Of a DNA stretch of 64,000 bases, positions 31,695-42,100 are shown piece by piece (the stretch's first letter is position 1; each line of letters opens with the position of its first letter). A program made the position numbers and the translations under genes. Under the pieces are notes generated by a model, which saw only the letters and a list, made by a program, of their open reading frames with translations, ran no database searches and had not been told where the DNA came from. The stretch comes from Mesostigma viride (Eukaryota; Streptophyta; Mesostigmatophyceae; Mesostigmatales; Mesostigmataceae), in NCBI GenBank assembly GCA_009746045.1, contig RPFO01000595.1, positions 1,361,123-1,425,122 of the forward strand, written 5' to 3'.

Positions 31695-32117
31695 CTAGAA
31701 ACTAGGTGGCTGCCTAGGTGGGGTGCTGACAGTGAGTTGGCTGAACGTGACTGTGACAGCCTGTGTGTCCCCCGTCCTGCTCTCTACTGTTGCACTATTG
31801 GGTGCATAGCTACGGCCCCTAGGCATTGGGCGAGTCCTAATCTCCTGAGGTGGTGCCTCTACGTGCAAGCCTACTGGACGTGTCATGTATTCCTGGATAA
31901 ACCTATCTGCTTCCCATGCTGTCTTGAATCCCTTAAAGATAGCCCTATGCCTATCCACTACATAGTTCTTGCAGTCTACCCAGCTATAGAAAATACCTAC
32001 TTTCCCTGTGCCTCCATCATGTGCCACAGCATAGTAACGTTGCCTAGATGCATCACTATCCCAACCCCCAAGTGCTTCATTATATCTAATATTATTTCTA
32101 TTATTGGTATTAGCCAT
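31695..32117 (-). CDS. G2 ORF0, RNase H1 N-terminal/viroplasmin-like hybrid-binding protein
   Basis: 140 codons from ATG 32117 (MANTNNRNN), about 160 bases before gag. Residues about 25-80 read RYYAVAHDGGTGKVGIFYSW, VDCKNYVV, AIFKGFKTAWEADRFIQEYM. The pattern YYAV..G...GI..SW..C...V....A.FK.F.T..EA..F is that of the RNase HI N-terminal domain (Cauli_VI/viroplasmin family, in family terms an RNA:DNA-hybrid or dsRNA binder). The C-terminal half is Arg/Pro/Thr-rich. There is no RNase H catalytic domain in the ORF. G3 has a homologous ORF at 32951-33307. Binding of the replication intermediate or a translation role are inferences from the family. Confidence 0.72.
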   Translation of the reverse strand: MANTNNRNNIRYNEALGGWDSDASRQRYYAVAHDGGTGKVGIFYSWVDCKNYVVDRHRAIFKGFKTAWEADRFIQEYMTRPVGLHVEAPPQEIRTRPMPRGRSYAPNSATVESRTGDTQAVTVTFSQLTVSTPPRQPPSF

Positions 32118-32283
32118 CACACACGTCGTCTATTGCCAGCAGACAGAGATAGAAAAGAGAAAGGAACCTTTTTACCTCTAGTGTGTGACCTGTCACAGGG
32201 GGGGGGATGCCAACTGGCTCTAATCTAATCACTATCACAGAAATCAGGAGCTTCGCGCTCCTAATTCCATACAAGAGGGTAGC
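32118..32283 (-). other. G2 leader fragment left of the G3 insertion
   Basis: Upstream non-coding sequence of ORF0, cut by G3. I found no primer site or LTR here; the G2 5' LTR was not located on the other side of G3 either. Confidence 0.4.
32279..32283. repeat. Target-site duplication of G3, left copy (GTAGC)
   Basis: GTAGC here and at 42657-42661 flank the two G3 LTRs. Confidence 0.9.
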
Positions 32284-32421
32284 TGTTACGTCGCGTAACA
32301 ATTCGTTGTAGTTACGGACGTAAATTAGGTCCTTTGCCTCGGTCGTTCATAGGCCTGACTAATTTAGGTTGGATTAGGCCGGGTAGAGGTAGAGGTGGTG
32401 GTAGAAGTTTAGGACGTAACA
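32284..32421 (+). repeat. G3 5' LTR, internally deleted (138 bp)
   Basis: Bases 32284-32353 match 42101-42170 and 32354-32421 match 42589-42656. The 418 bp between are missing, with AGG at both breakpoints. Most promoter sequence would be lost from this copy. Confidence 0.9.
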
Positions 32422-32422
32422 A

Positions 32423-32436
32423 TGGTATCGGAGGAA
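32423..32436 (+). other. G3 primer-binding site
   Basis: TGGTATCGGAGGAA starts two bases after the LTR. It resembles the initiator-Met tRNA primer site TGGTATCAGAGC used by many plant and fungal elements, and the same 14 bases follow both copia D LTRs. Confidence 0.8.
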
Positions 32437-32950
32437 CTTTCGTAGGTAGAGAGCGAGACGACGGTCCTTTGTCACATACGCCTTTGCAAGAACCCTTCCG
32501 CGTCCAGGGAAACGAAGACGACACTTTCTTGACAGGTAATGGGCGGGTCGCCTTCAAGCTAGGAGAGTAGTGCTGCCCGGTTCCGGACACGCTTTGCGTA
32601 GATGCTAGACCTGCTCGTAGGAAAAACCCTTTTATAGATAGCTCCTTCGCTTTTCTAGATCGCTCCTTCGCTTTGTTTTCCTGCGTATGGTTGCTTCCTG
32701 TCGTAGATAGGGGATAATTGTTCGGTTCGGCAAGAGTGAGACGATTAGCGTCGTGGTAGACTACACCTTTTCCTTCGTGCTGCTGTTTTATTAGACGGCC
32801 GCACCCGCAGAGAGACTGGTCGCTGATTTTAGGACGAGCGCTGGACTATTGCCGCCCTCGTGCTGCTTTCGGTGCTCCAGATCACCCAGATAAGTCGCCT
32901 ACTCCTTCTACTTCTAGCGTGACGTCACAAGACCTACCAGGTGCGTTACC

Positions 32951-33307
32951 ATGAGCCAGCGTCGTGTTTTTACTGCTCCTTCCCATTCTTCCAGTGATAA
33001 TAGCTTAGCCAAATATTACGTAGTTATTACCCCTCAATGGTCCGCCATTTTCCTTAATTCTTGGTCAGATGCTAGGAAGATAGTGCAAAACCGTACATAT
33101 AACGTAGTTAGGTATAAGAAATTTGTGACCTTTGAGGAAGCTCAGCAGTTCCTTATAGACCATAGTGAATCAGATTTAGGCCTACATGTACGTTCTATTC
33201 CTCGTGGTCGTCCTCCCGTAGAAGCTCTAGTTTTTGCTACCCCTCCTTCTTCTCCCCCTAGGCGGGCTGCATCCTCATCTATAGCTCAGATACTCCTCTC
33301 ACCTTAG
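32951..33307 (+). CDS. G3 ORF0, RNase H1 N-terminal/viroplasmin-like hybrid-binding protein
   Basis: 118 codons from ATG 32951 (MSQRRVFTAPSHSS), followed by a 150-bp AT-rich gap before gag. Residues about 20-70 read KYYVVITPQWSAIFLNSWSD, ARKIVQ, VVRYKKFVTFEEAQQFLIDH, matching G2 ORF0 and the RNase HI N-terminal pattern (YY.V, .SW..., Y.. F.T.EEA..FL). The end is Pro/Ser-rich. The usual Gly residues of the fold are partly replaced here, so hybrid binding is not certain. Presence in two diverged elements argues for a kept function. Confidence 0.72.
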   Translation: MSQRRVFTAPSHSSSDNSLAKYYVVITPQWSAIFLNSWSDARKIVQNRTYNVVRYKKFVTFEEAQQFLIDHSESDLGLHVRSIPRGRPPVEALVFATPPSSPPRRAASSSIAQILLSP

Positions 33308-33455
33308 AGTTTGGTTCCCTATCCATTACTGCATGTGGTTAAAAAGGATTGATTTTAATTGTTTTCTTTGCATTCAAGGTTTTTCCTTTTGCCTTTATTG
33401 CTTCAATTTAGATTCCTATTCCTTTTGTTGTTTTCTTTCTTTTAATTAATTAAAC

Positions 33456-35185
33456 ATGGATCCAGTGGGTGGAGATATGTCGCCTATACCTACCAATACT
33501 ACTGCTACTAATAATAATACTACTAATAACAACAACAATACTCGTGGTAACCGACGGGACTCCTTGGAAACGGTGCACCATCTCACTCCTCAAGGTAATC
33601 TGCGTACCTCACCTCCTTCTCCTATTACTGGTGGTCGCCGTCGTCCCTCACATACCCCACCTACCTTTGAACAACGTGTCAGACTTAGTGATGACCCCTC
33701 TTTTACTCTGAACCAGGCCCCTGCCCCTCCTGCAACCTTGGCTCAACCCTCAATTAGTAGGTCCTCACTCACTGACAATGCTTCTAGGCCTCCTCCCCAC
33801 CCTGTGCCTTCCATTCCTGCTTATAACACGGGTCGTACCTCTGCCCCTGTTGGCCCTTCTGGTCGCCCTAGTGCAGTTCCATTTTATCCTCCTGCTTCTT
33901 GGTCCTACCCTGATACGGCCTACGAGGCTGCCCAGGTCCCTACCCGTGTGGCTGATTTAGAAGTTAATAGTGATTTCAGCACCATGCCTCTAGATGACAG
34001 AAATTATGATCATTTTGCCTACTCCTCCCTTCGTGAGCAATATACTGTTCCCTTCTCCTATGGGCACCATCCTGAAACGGTGGCCCCTTCTAGACCCCTA
34101 TCCAAAACCTTTCCTCTTCCTTCTTTCTATCCCTCGTATGTAGCAGTGGAAGACAGTGGTCCTATGGGTAAATCTGACCCTTCTAATCCCCCTAAGCCCC
34201 CTGCTCTTCCCCTCTTTGCTAACCTACCCAAGTTGGATGTCAAGTCTACCCCTCAACAGTTTTTCACTTTTATTATGTTGCTTACCCAGAACACAGAGTC
34301 GTGGCAAAATCACAATAGATGGCGTCTCTCTGATGCTGTATTAGTCCCTCACTATCTTACTACCTGTATTACCCCTGAGCTTGCTAATCTCATCCAGTGT
34401 GAATCCTTGGCCTCTCATGCCTACCCTAACTGATCAGTATAGCAGAATTGTTTAAGCGTTTAGAGAACCATTTAGTTCCTCCTGATGCAGATTGGCAGGA
34501 TAGATTATCCTTTGGTACTTTGCAGCAAGGTACTAAATCGTTTAGGGAGTATATGAAAGAATTTGATGCACAGATGGTACGAATTAGGGATTTGTCGGGC
34601 GCAGAAGTACGTGCTCGTTTCCTACAAGGCCTCAGTAGACCCTTATTACGTGAGGTAAAGCGCCAGTTTTCTGCCTACCGTTTTACTGATCTACCCCTCA
34701 AGCATGTGCGACAGCATCTCTTACGAGTAGCAGATTTCTTCACCACCCCTTCTCTTCCTACCCGTTCCCGTATTAATAACATTAGCCTTACCCCTGAGGA
34801 GGAGAACTCCTATGTAGAAGAATTAGACATTTGCGTTACTGACCTTTCAGCTCTGGATGTCTCTCATATCACATGCTATCATTGTAAGGAAGTAGGTCAT
34901 CTTAAACGTGAGTGCCCCAAGTTCCTTTCGGGTGCTCCCCCTCATCCCGATGCTCGCCCTCCTCGTACCCCTCAGCGTGCTCCTATTCGTCCCACTCCAG
35001 GACGCATTCCCTCAGCTACCCCTAGTAGGCTGAATGCTGTGCAGACAGGACCCTCAGGGTTCCCCTATGATAATCAGGCTCCTGCACCCTCTTCGCTCCC
35101 TCGTGACCCTCCAGCAGTGGCTTTTTCGCCAGGGTCTTCTTCGGGGTTAGTTCCTATGGATTTGGGGGGGGAGGGGGAACAGTAG
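33456..35185 (+). CDS. gag: G3 Gag with CCHC knuckle (one frameshift)
   Basis: Starts at ATG 33456 (MDPVGGDMSPIPTN) with an Asn/Thr repeat, then a Pro/Ser-rich disordered region. The capsid region runs across a small frame disruption near 34434 (first frame to 34433, second 34448-35185). The second frame has LAELF-like and FREYMKEFDAQMVRIRDLSG blocks and the knuckle CYHCKEVGHLKREC near 34870-34915. The tail is Pro-rich. The stop at 35185 lies just past a run of eight G. Confidence 0.82.
35164..35170 (+). promoter_or_regulatory. Candidate -1 frameshift slippery site of G3
   Basis: In gag phase the sequence is TTG GGG GGG GAG, which contains the heptamer G GGG GGG in X XXY YYZ register, four codons before the gag stop. 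The -1 frame is open from here into the protease. G2 and G4 have the same -1 relation between gag and protease. Any downstream stimulatory structure was not assessed. Confidence 0.55.
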
Positions 35186-35186
35186 G

Positions 35187-38100
35187 CCTGTCAGCCGGGG
35201 GTAACCTGGACAGGTCCTTAGATAGTACCCCAGATAATAATTTTTGCCTGCCTGTTTTTATAACCTCTGTAGGAGCTGAATCATCCCTACCACTACGTGT
35301 CCGTCCTCTTATGTTTTTGAATGGTGGCTTAACCGTTCCCCACACTGTTGTAGACCCCTTCTTGCATGCTGATGAACTTTTGAATGTCTCTGTGTTAGTG
35401 GATAGCGGTGCGGCTAGCTCCTTTGTGAGCGAGGCCCTAGTTAGGCGTTTAGGACTAGTCCCTATCCCTCACACCAAACCTGTCACTGTCCATTATGCTG
35501 ACGGTCGCACCAGTCATTCCCCGGGTACGGTGTCCCTTCCCCTGGTCATACAAGGACGTACTGTCAACCTGACGGCCACTATAGGCCCTATCACTACCGC
35601 TGATGTATTACTAGGATTAGATTGGCACCAGGATAATAAGATTACTATTAATTATGATACCATGGTCATTTGGTTTCCAGATAGCTCTTACTGGGTACCG
35701 GAACGTCATTATAGAGTAGAAAATTTATCCTTGGTAGATATTACTCCTCCTACACCTGTTGATCCTCCTGTAAGACCTATACCTGAAGTATTAATGTCCA
35801 ATGATGAATTGCGATCTGAACTAAAGGAATATGGATATTTATTATGTATGTTCCTTCAGTTAGAAGTACAGGAGATACCTATCCCTAATAATAGTGTGGA
35901 TATAGATGTGAACACAGTGGATACAATAGGGGTGGGATTTACTGAAAATGAAATAGTAAGATACATGGCTGTGATAGATTCCTCCAAAGTTTTTGAAGAA
36001 AAGACTCCTTCTTATCCTCCTCCTCGTTCTGTTTTACACCGTGTAGTTATTAAGGACGGTGCAGTTCCTACGCACTCTCCGATGTATAGAATGGGCCCTA
36101 CCGAGTTAAAGGAACTAAAACAGATTTTAGTGTCACTATTAGAAGCAGGATTGATAGAGCCTAGTAACTCCCCCTACTCAGCTGGTGTCCTGTTAGTCCC
36201 TAAGCCAAATGGCAAGTTTCGCCTAGTTACTGATTATAGGAAGTTAAATGATATTACTGTGAAGTCTAAATACCCTCTACCTCGTATTGATGATATATTT
36301 AAGGTTAAAGGTTCTACCTGTTTCACGGTACTGGATTGTGCGGATGGTTTTTGGCAACTGCGTATAGCGCCTGAGGATTGCCATAAAACCGCCTTTGCTA
36401 CCCCTTTTGGTCATTATCAGTTTAGAGTAGCGGCTATGGGACTCTGTAATTCTCCTGCCTCTTTTCAAATGTTAATGAATGAAGTGCTTAGACCTGTTAT
36501 GGGTAATTCTCACCTTCCCAAGTGTCATCTGATTTAAAGGATCCTTCCTTCTCCTCTGTTTCTTTATCTGAGCACGATCGTTCTTGTGCTCAGGCTTACT
36601 TAGATGATATCCTTATTTACTCCCCTGATTTTGAAACGCACCTACGTGATTTAAAGAAAGTCTTAGAAATAATGGCTGAAAATTCCTTGTGGGCTCGCCG
36701 TGCTAAAGTTCGTTCTGGTAGGAGTGTACCATTTTTAGGACATGTTTTGTCAGATGCCGGGGTCGCTACCGACCCGGATAAAACTAAGTCAATTCAGGAA
36801 TGGCCTACCCCTACCGACGTTAAAGTGTACGTAGTTTCCTAGGGATTGCCTCTTACTATAGGCGTTTTATCCCTCGTTTCGCAACTATAGCAGCCCCTAT
36901 CAATCATTTATTAAAGAAAGATATCCCCTTTGTCTGGAGTAGTGAGTGTCAGTCGCTTTTCAGTGTTTAAAATCCCTACTCCTCTCTCCTCCCGTACTCA
37001 TCCTACCCGATACTACCAAACCCTTTGTGGTAGCTACAGACGCTAGTAAGGTAGCTATAGGGGGCGTCCTTCTCCAGGATCAGGGTCAGGGCTTACAGCC
37101 AATTGAGTATATCTCTAGGACAATGCTCCCTGCGGAGCGTAACTATCCGTACACCAGCAGGAACTCTTAGCGGTGGTGTATTGTTGCCACGCGTGGCAGC
37201 ACTTTCTTAAAGGTGCCCAATTTGATGTTTGCCTGAATGAACCCTGTGAGATAGATCCTTATAGATTAGTTATCCAAACGGACCACCGTCCCCTTACCCA
37301 TCTGCTCTCCCAACCCAACCTTACCCCTCGTCAAGCGCGCTGGATGGAGTTTTTAGCACAGTTTTCCCCTTTTAAACTTCAGTATGTTAAGGTGTAGATA
37401 ACATAGTACCTGATGCACTCTCCCGTCGCGCAGATTACTCCTTTTTCGAGGACTTGGATGTTCTCAATACTACTCTAGTTCCTACTACTATGGGTGTAAT
37501 CCCTTATGGTGAACTACCTGATGATGAATCTTATGCCTATCTCTTTCATACAGCTGTTCGCATGCCTGATCTCCTTTCTCACGTAGGACTCTCTCTCCCG
37601 TGTGAGGCCCTTCCTGTGGTCTCTGTGGGGGGGAGGGGAAAAATAAAATTTCTATACCGCTTAGCCATATAGCGACTAGGTCAGGAAAGTCTTATGATAA
37701 CATAGTCCCTCTAGGACCTCCCCTTCTCTTTGGCAAGGCGGTAGGAGACCTCTTTAAACCTGTTCTGGATACCTCTGTAGCGATGCCTACCTCTGATCTT
37801 GAACGCCTTATTAGTAGATTTACTGCCACTGAGCCGGAAGCTTTAGCTGCCATTGCCTCCCATCCCCAACAATTAGGCAAGCACCCTTGTAAATTTGTAG
37901 GTGGGTTTTTATATGTGCAGATAGCAGATTCTCCCCCTCAATGGCGCCTGTATGTCCCTCCTATCTGTCGCTCCTCCTTGCTCTTTGAGTTGCATGACTT
38001 AGCTGCTCATCAGGGTGGTAAACGGGTACGGGACCTAGTAGCCCGCTCTTACTACTGGCCTTCCCTCTTAAAAGATGTAGATGAGTATGTTAGGACCTGT

Positions 38101-39280
38101 CAATCTTGTCAGGAGATGAAACCCAACAATGTAGGACAGATAGCAGAACCTAGGACCCTACCTGATCCCATCATGCCGTGGGAGTCCTCCATTATGATGG
38201 ATTTTGTAGGACCCTTTAGGAAGAATGATAGAGGTAACGCCCAGATCCTTGTTTTTGTAGATCGTTTTACTCGAATGTGTCATCTCGTGCCGTGTCCTTT
38301 AGAACTCACCGCACGCGATTGCGCACGCCTATACCTCAATAATGTCTATAGATATCATGGTTTGAGTAGGCAGTTCATTTCGGATAAAGATAAGCTATTT
38401 ACCTCTGATTTTTGGCAGCAGTTCTTTGCTGCTATCGGTACCAAGGTTACTCTCGGTACTGCCTACCACTCCTCCTCTTCTCATTTAGTAGAACGCCTGA
38501 ATAGGGTAGTGGAAGAAGCGCTAAGGCACTATGTGAATGGTTCTGGGAGCGATTGGGAGGATTACCTATGCCTAGTAGAGTTTTCCCTTAACAATTGCCC
38601 TCAGGCTGCACATGGCTATACGCCTTTCTTCCTAGATACTGGTAGACAACCTCTTACCCCTACCTCTCTCTTAGCTAGTCCTTTAAGGGACAAGGATGAT
38701 GTGTCCCGGGATACCGTAGAAGGTGTACAGTCGCTATTAGATAGAATGAAAAATGCACACGACAACGCTATTGCAGGGTACCACAGGGCACAGGCCAAGT
38801 ACCTTGCTAGGTTGCGTGCCTCCTTAGATAGAACAGCGCCTGAGATAGATATAGTAGGAGATTTAGTCTTAGTAGAAGGCCCCCGTGTTGGCCGATTTGC
38901 TCACAAGTTCGAAGCTGAACTTAAAGTGAAACTTAGGCCCGCCTTCTTAGGACCCTTCCGTGTGTTGTCTAGAGTAGGTAATTTCTTATATAAAATAGAT
39001 ATCCCTACCTCTTGGCAGACTCATTCAAACACCTTCCATAGAAGCCAGCTGAAGCTTTATCACCAAAGCACGTTCGCTGGTAGAGAATTAGCCCCTGCCC
39101 CTTTATTTAGAGCATGATCCTGATACTGGTGAGGTAGAAGACGAGGTAGAGAGTATCGTGGCCCATAGGGATATTAAAAAGGGCCGCGGTACTCAACGCC
39201 AGTATAAGGTGAAGTGGATGTATGCTCGTAGTGAGGTAGATATTGTATGGTACACGGAGAGTGAAGTTAGATGGTTGTAG
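35187..39280 (+). CDS. pol: G3 Pol: protease, RT, RNase H, integrase, chromodomain (several frameshifts)
   Basis: Protease: LVDSGAASSFVSEAL near 35397 and LLGLDWHQ. RT: TDYRKLNDITVKSKYPLPRI, FTVLDCADGFWQLRI, AFATPFGHYQFRV, and YLDD at 36597-36608. RNase H: TDASKVAIGGVLL, AERNYP, QTDHRPLTHLL. Integrase (37783-39117): zinc finger LHDLAAHQGG ... CQSC, then IMMDFVGPF, ISDKDKLF and SHLVERLNR for the DDE triad. Chromodomain: EVESIVAHRDIKKGRGTQRQ with VKW, ending TESEVRWL and stop at 39278-39280. Frame breaks lie near 36512, 36825, 36955, 37150, 37392 and 39110; most look like single missing bases. As read, the gene is inactive, but the pattern suits base-call errors as well as decay. Confidence 0.88.
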
Positions 39281-39396
39281 CCGCTTGTTGCAGGATTACA
39301 AAACCCTGCACCAGCTCTAGCTGGCGACCTGCCCCTCCCTTATAGTATGCCTGCTGTCGATGGGTGGTTGGTTGTCCCCTCCCCTCCGCAGCCATC

Positions 39397-41729
39397 ATGG
39401 CGGAACCTACCCCTCCGACGGAGATCTTGCCGCCTTCCCCTGACCCAGAGTTCTACTATGAGGCCCTTCCGGGCCGATGGGTTTCCCGTTCCAGTTATCC
39501 GGGTGGCCCCTTTCATCCTGCCCTTCAGGCTCATCATGCGGCCTTGGTCCGGGCCGCCCTCTTTGGGGTCTCTTGGTTCGGGCCAGACCCGGCCCAATGA
39601 TCCGCAACAGCTGGTCGTGCATGGGTTTGACGATGCTGGGCACTGTCTTTTGGGGTGTGGTTCCCGCTGCCCTGCCTTGGGGCAAATAGCCGCCATTCTT
39701 CAGTGCCCTAGGGTGTTCTCTTACCTGTCTACCCCTGTGGGCCGCTCCTGCCTCCGGGAGGTTTTCCCTTGGCTTCCGGTCGAGGGCGAGGCCGAGGTAG
39801 ATGACCACCCCTGCGACCTCCTACGGGCGGTTGAATTTATGGAGATTGCGGATCAGTCAGCGGGGATGTTAGCACATGGCGATCCTTCCCCTGTGGATGC
39901 ACCGGTAGAGACGCAGTACACGCCAGAGTATTCGGCCTCAGTCGCAGCGTCCTCCTCCTCCGTGTCGGCTCCTTCCCCTGTCCCGTCGTCACCACGGTCG
40001 ACCCAGCGCGTGTCGGTGGAGCCTACCCCTCCAGGCTTGGATCGCGAGCCTGACCACCTTGCGGCTACTGTGTCTGCAATGCAGGCCCAGATCCAGTCCC
40101 TGGCCTCGGCATTCGGGGCCTTCATGGCGTCCCAGTCGCCGGCTCCAGCCATGCCAGGTGGGGCATCGGTTGCTGCGGTGCCACCTACCCCTCCTGTTGC
40201 TTCGGTGACTACGGCTTCGCCTGCGCCCCAGTGCGAGCCCTCGGTCGCTGTGGTTTCGTCTGCTGCTGCGGCTCCTACGCCTCCTGCTGCCTCCGCGCCT
40301 GTGACCGCCGTACCTGCGCCTTCGCGTGAGTCTTCTGCCCCAACGGTCGCGCCCGCCGTCGCTGCTTCCGAGCCTTCACAAGCTCCGTCGCAGCCATCGC
40401 GGGGCTTCTTTGGCGATACGAGCGGGCTTCCCAGGCTTTGGGAGGGTGGTCCCCCGCAGAGGATTCCAGTGCCAGACTGGAGCCTGGATGGTAGCCAGTT
40501 TTATGGTAAGGTGCCTGTCCCCACGGGCCCCATCTTCAACATGTGGCCTGAGGGTGCGCCTCCACCGGAGACCGGAGCGTCAGCTGCGGTGGCGGGCCCG
40601 TCGCAGCCTCCTTCGGCAGCGGGTCCGTCGCGGCCTCCTGTTGCACCGGCGCCGTCTGCGCCTGTGCAGGTTCCTACCCCTGTTTCGGTTCCGGCCCCTT
40701 CGGCCCCGCGGTCTTTGGCTGCGGTTGTTCGGGCCAGCGGCCTTGATCATCGCGCCATCCGCGCTTCTGACTCCCTACGGGAGTTGTCCCAAGGCGACCG
40801 GGACCGGGCCCCTTCTGTGGTACATGCGACGCCGGAGTCGCGCGATACGCCCGTTCCTGGGTACGGTGTGTCTGCGATCGCCTGCCGACAGTGTGACCTG
40901 CCGCGCGTCGCTGCCGAGCTGGCAATTTCGCCCATGTCCTATGGGTTCTCCCAGGTGTGTCGGGCGCCGCGTGACCGTGGCCTACCCATTGATACTGATC
41001 GGCCTCCGTTCGATATGGTTATTTTAGCTGATCCTGTGTTCCAGGGCGAGATCCTGGTTCGACGAGTTCTGTATCGCTGGGCTAGGCGTCACAACGACTT
41101 GGACACCTACGGTGGTTTCCAGTGGGCTTACCCTCCGCCTCTGGGCATTATGGCCTCAGATGCCCTTACGGTCGAGTTTCCTGCGGTACGTGCCGGGTGC
41201 TACGTACGGCGCGGTTCTCCTGCAGCCCATCCTGGAGTGGGATGCCCGTCGTCCAGCGCCCCTCCCGGGCCAGGGCCTGGACTCCCGTGGCCATCCTCCC
41301 CCTCGGGCTAGCGACTACCTCGAGACGTTCGGGTCGCGACAGTGCGCTCGTCGGTGGCGCTCACGTGAGGTTCGGCACATCCGGTTGTGGCCGTCTAACG
41401 TGGAGTCCCTGATAGATCTGTTCTTCCCGACGGGTTTGCGTCCTCGGATCCGGTACCATCGCCTACTCCTGCGGGCTCTCTGTTTGATCGCGGTAGAGCC
41501 CTTCCTTCGCTTCTTTGCCTGTGGCTTCCTGGACTGGGCCCGTGGCCAGGTAGTTCTTACGCAGCATAGGTATTACTGGGCCTTTCTGGGCCTTTTTCCT
41601 GATGGCGTGTGGGCCGATGTTTTCCTCACTGTAGATAGGCATGATAATGCCGACGACGTGGCCCACTACCATGCGTATCTGGATGTTCTGCTGGCCTCGC
41701 GTGGCACTTACCAGACTGATGGCAACTAG
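39397..41729 (+). CDS. G3 ORF3, accessory protein between chromodomain and 3' LTR (two frameshifts)
   Basis: Likely start ATG 39397 (MAEPTPPTEILPPSPDP). The first frame stops at 39600; the protein appears to continue in the next frame (39347-41311 frame: NDPQQLVVHGFDDAGHCLLGC) and again in a third (to 41729) after about 41205. A long Pro/Ala/Ser/Val low-complexity segment (about 39950-40720) links an N-terminal domain to a C-terminal domain with YHRLLLRALCLIAVEPFLRFF, GFLDWARGQVVLTQHRYYWAF and ADVFLTVDRHDN. The C-terminal domain is shared with G2 ORF3 (9406-10662). I recognise no named family. The conserved position suggests an accessory or structural role; Env is not supported by any clear signal peptide or anchor. 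Confidence 0.68.
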
Positions 41730-42086
41730 ATAGAGGGCCTTAGGCCCAACCTGAGGGTGTTGTCCCTCCGGTATGTAGAGTCGCCCTCATATTCTGGCCA
41801 GTTGATTGGTCGTTCTTGGTCCTTGGTACTGATTTGTTTACTCTGTGTGTCCTGCCCAGTGCCGTCCCTCCCGGCAAGGCCTCTGTGCCAGGCAGTTAGG
41901 GGATCCTCCCACCAGGCTTGGTGCTGGTTAACCCTACACCACTCGGGGTGGAACCGAGTTAACATGTTGGTGCTTTGTATCTTGGATGGCCTGTCGATTG
42001 TGTTGGTGTGTGCTGGGTGCATTGCTGTTAGGTTCTTCCTACCCCTTGGTTTCCTCCCTGTGCGTAGGGAGAGGCCTCCCTACCTT

Positions 42087-42100
42087 TGTGGGGGGGGAGG
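42087..42100 (+). other. Polypurine tract of G3
   Basis: TGTGGGGGGGGAGG abuts the 3' LTR start TGTTACG. Confidence 0.8.

Larger units (their letters stand above)
9070..32283 (-). mobile_element. Ty3/gypsy chromovirus G2, internal region, interrupted by three insertions
   Basis: In minus-strand order G2 has ORF0 (31695-32117), gag (29413-31536), protease (29021-29467), then after K-B the rest of the protease joined directly to integrase (20415-21567). Next come palindrome P, an integrase piece (19329-19527), K-A, integrase C-terminus with chromodomain (10678-11495), ORF3 (9406-10662), polypurine tract and LTR. RT and RNase H are absent: protease text runs into the pre-integrase linker at about 21190. 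The duplicated target bases at each insertion rejoin the G2 reading frame, proving the nested order. G2 cannot reverse transcribe on its own and would depend on another element. Confidence 0.85.
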
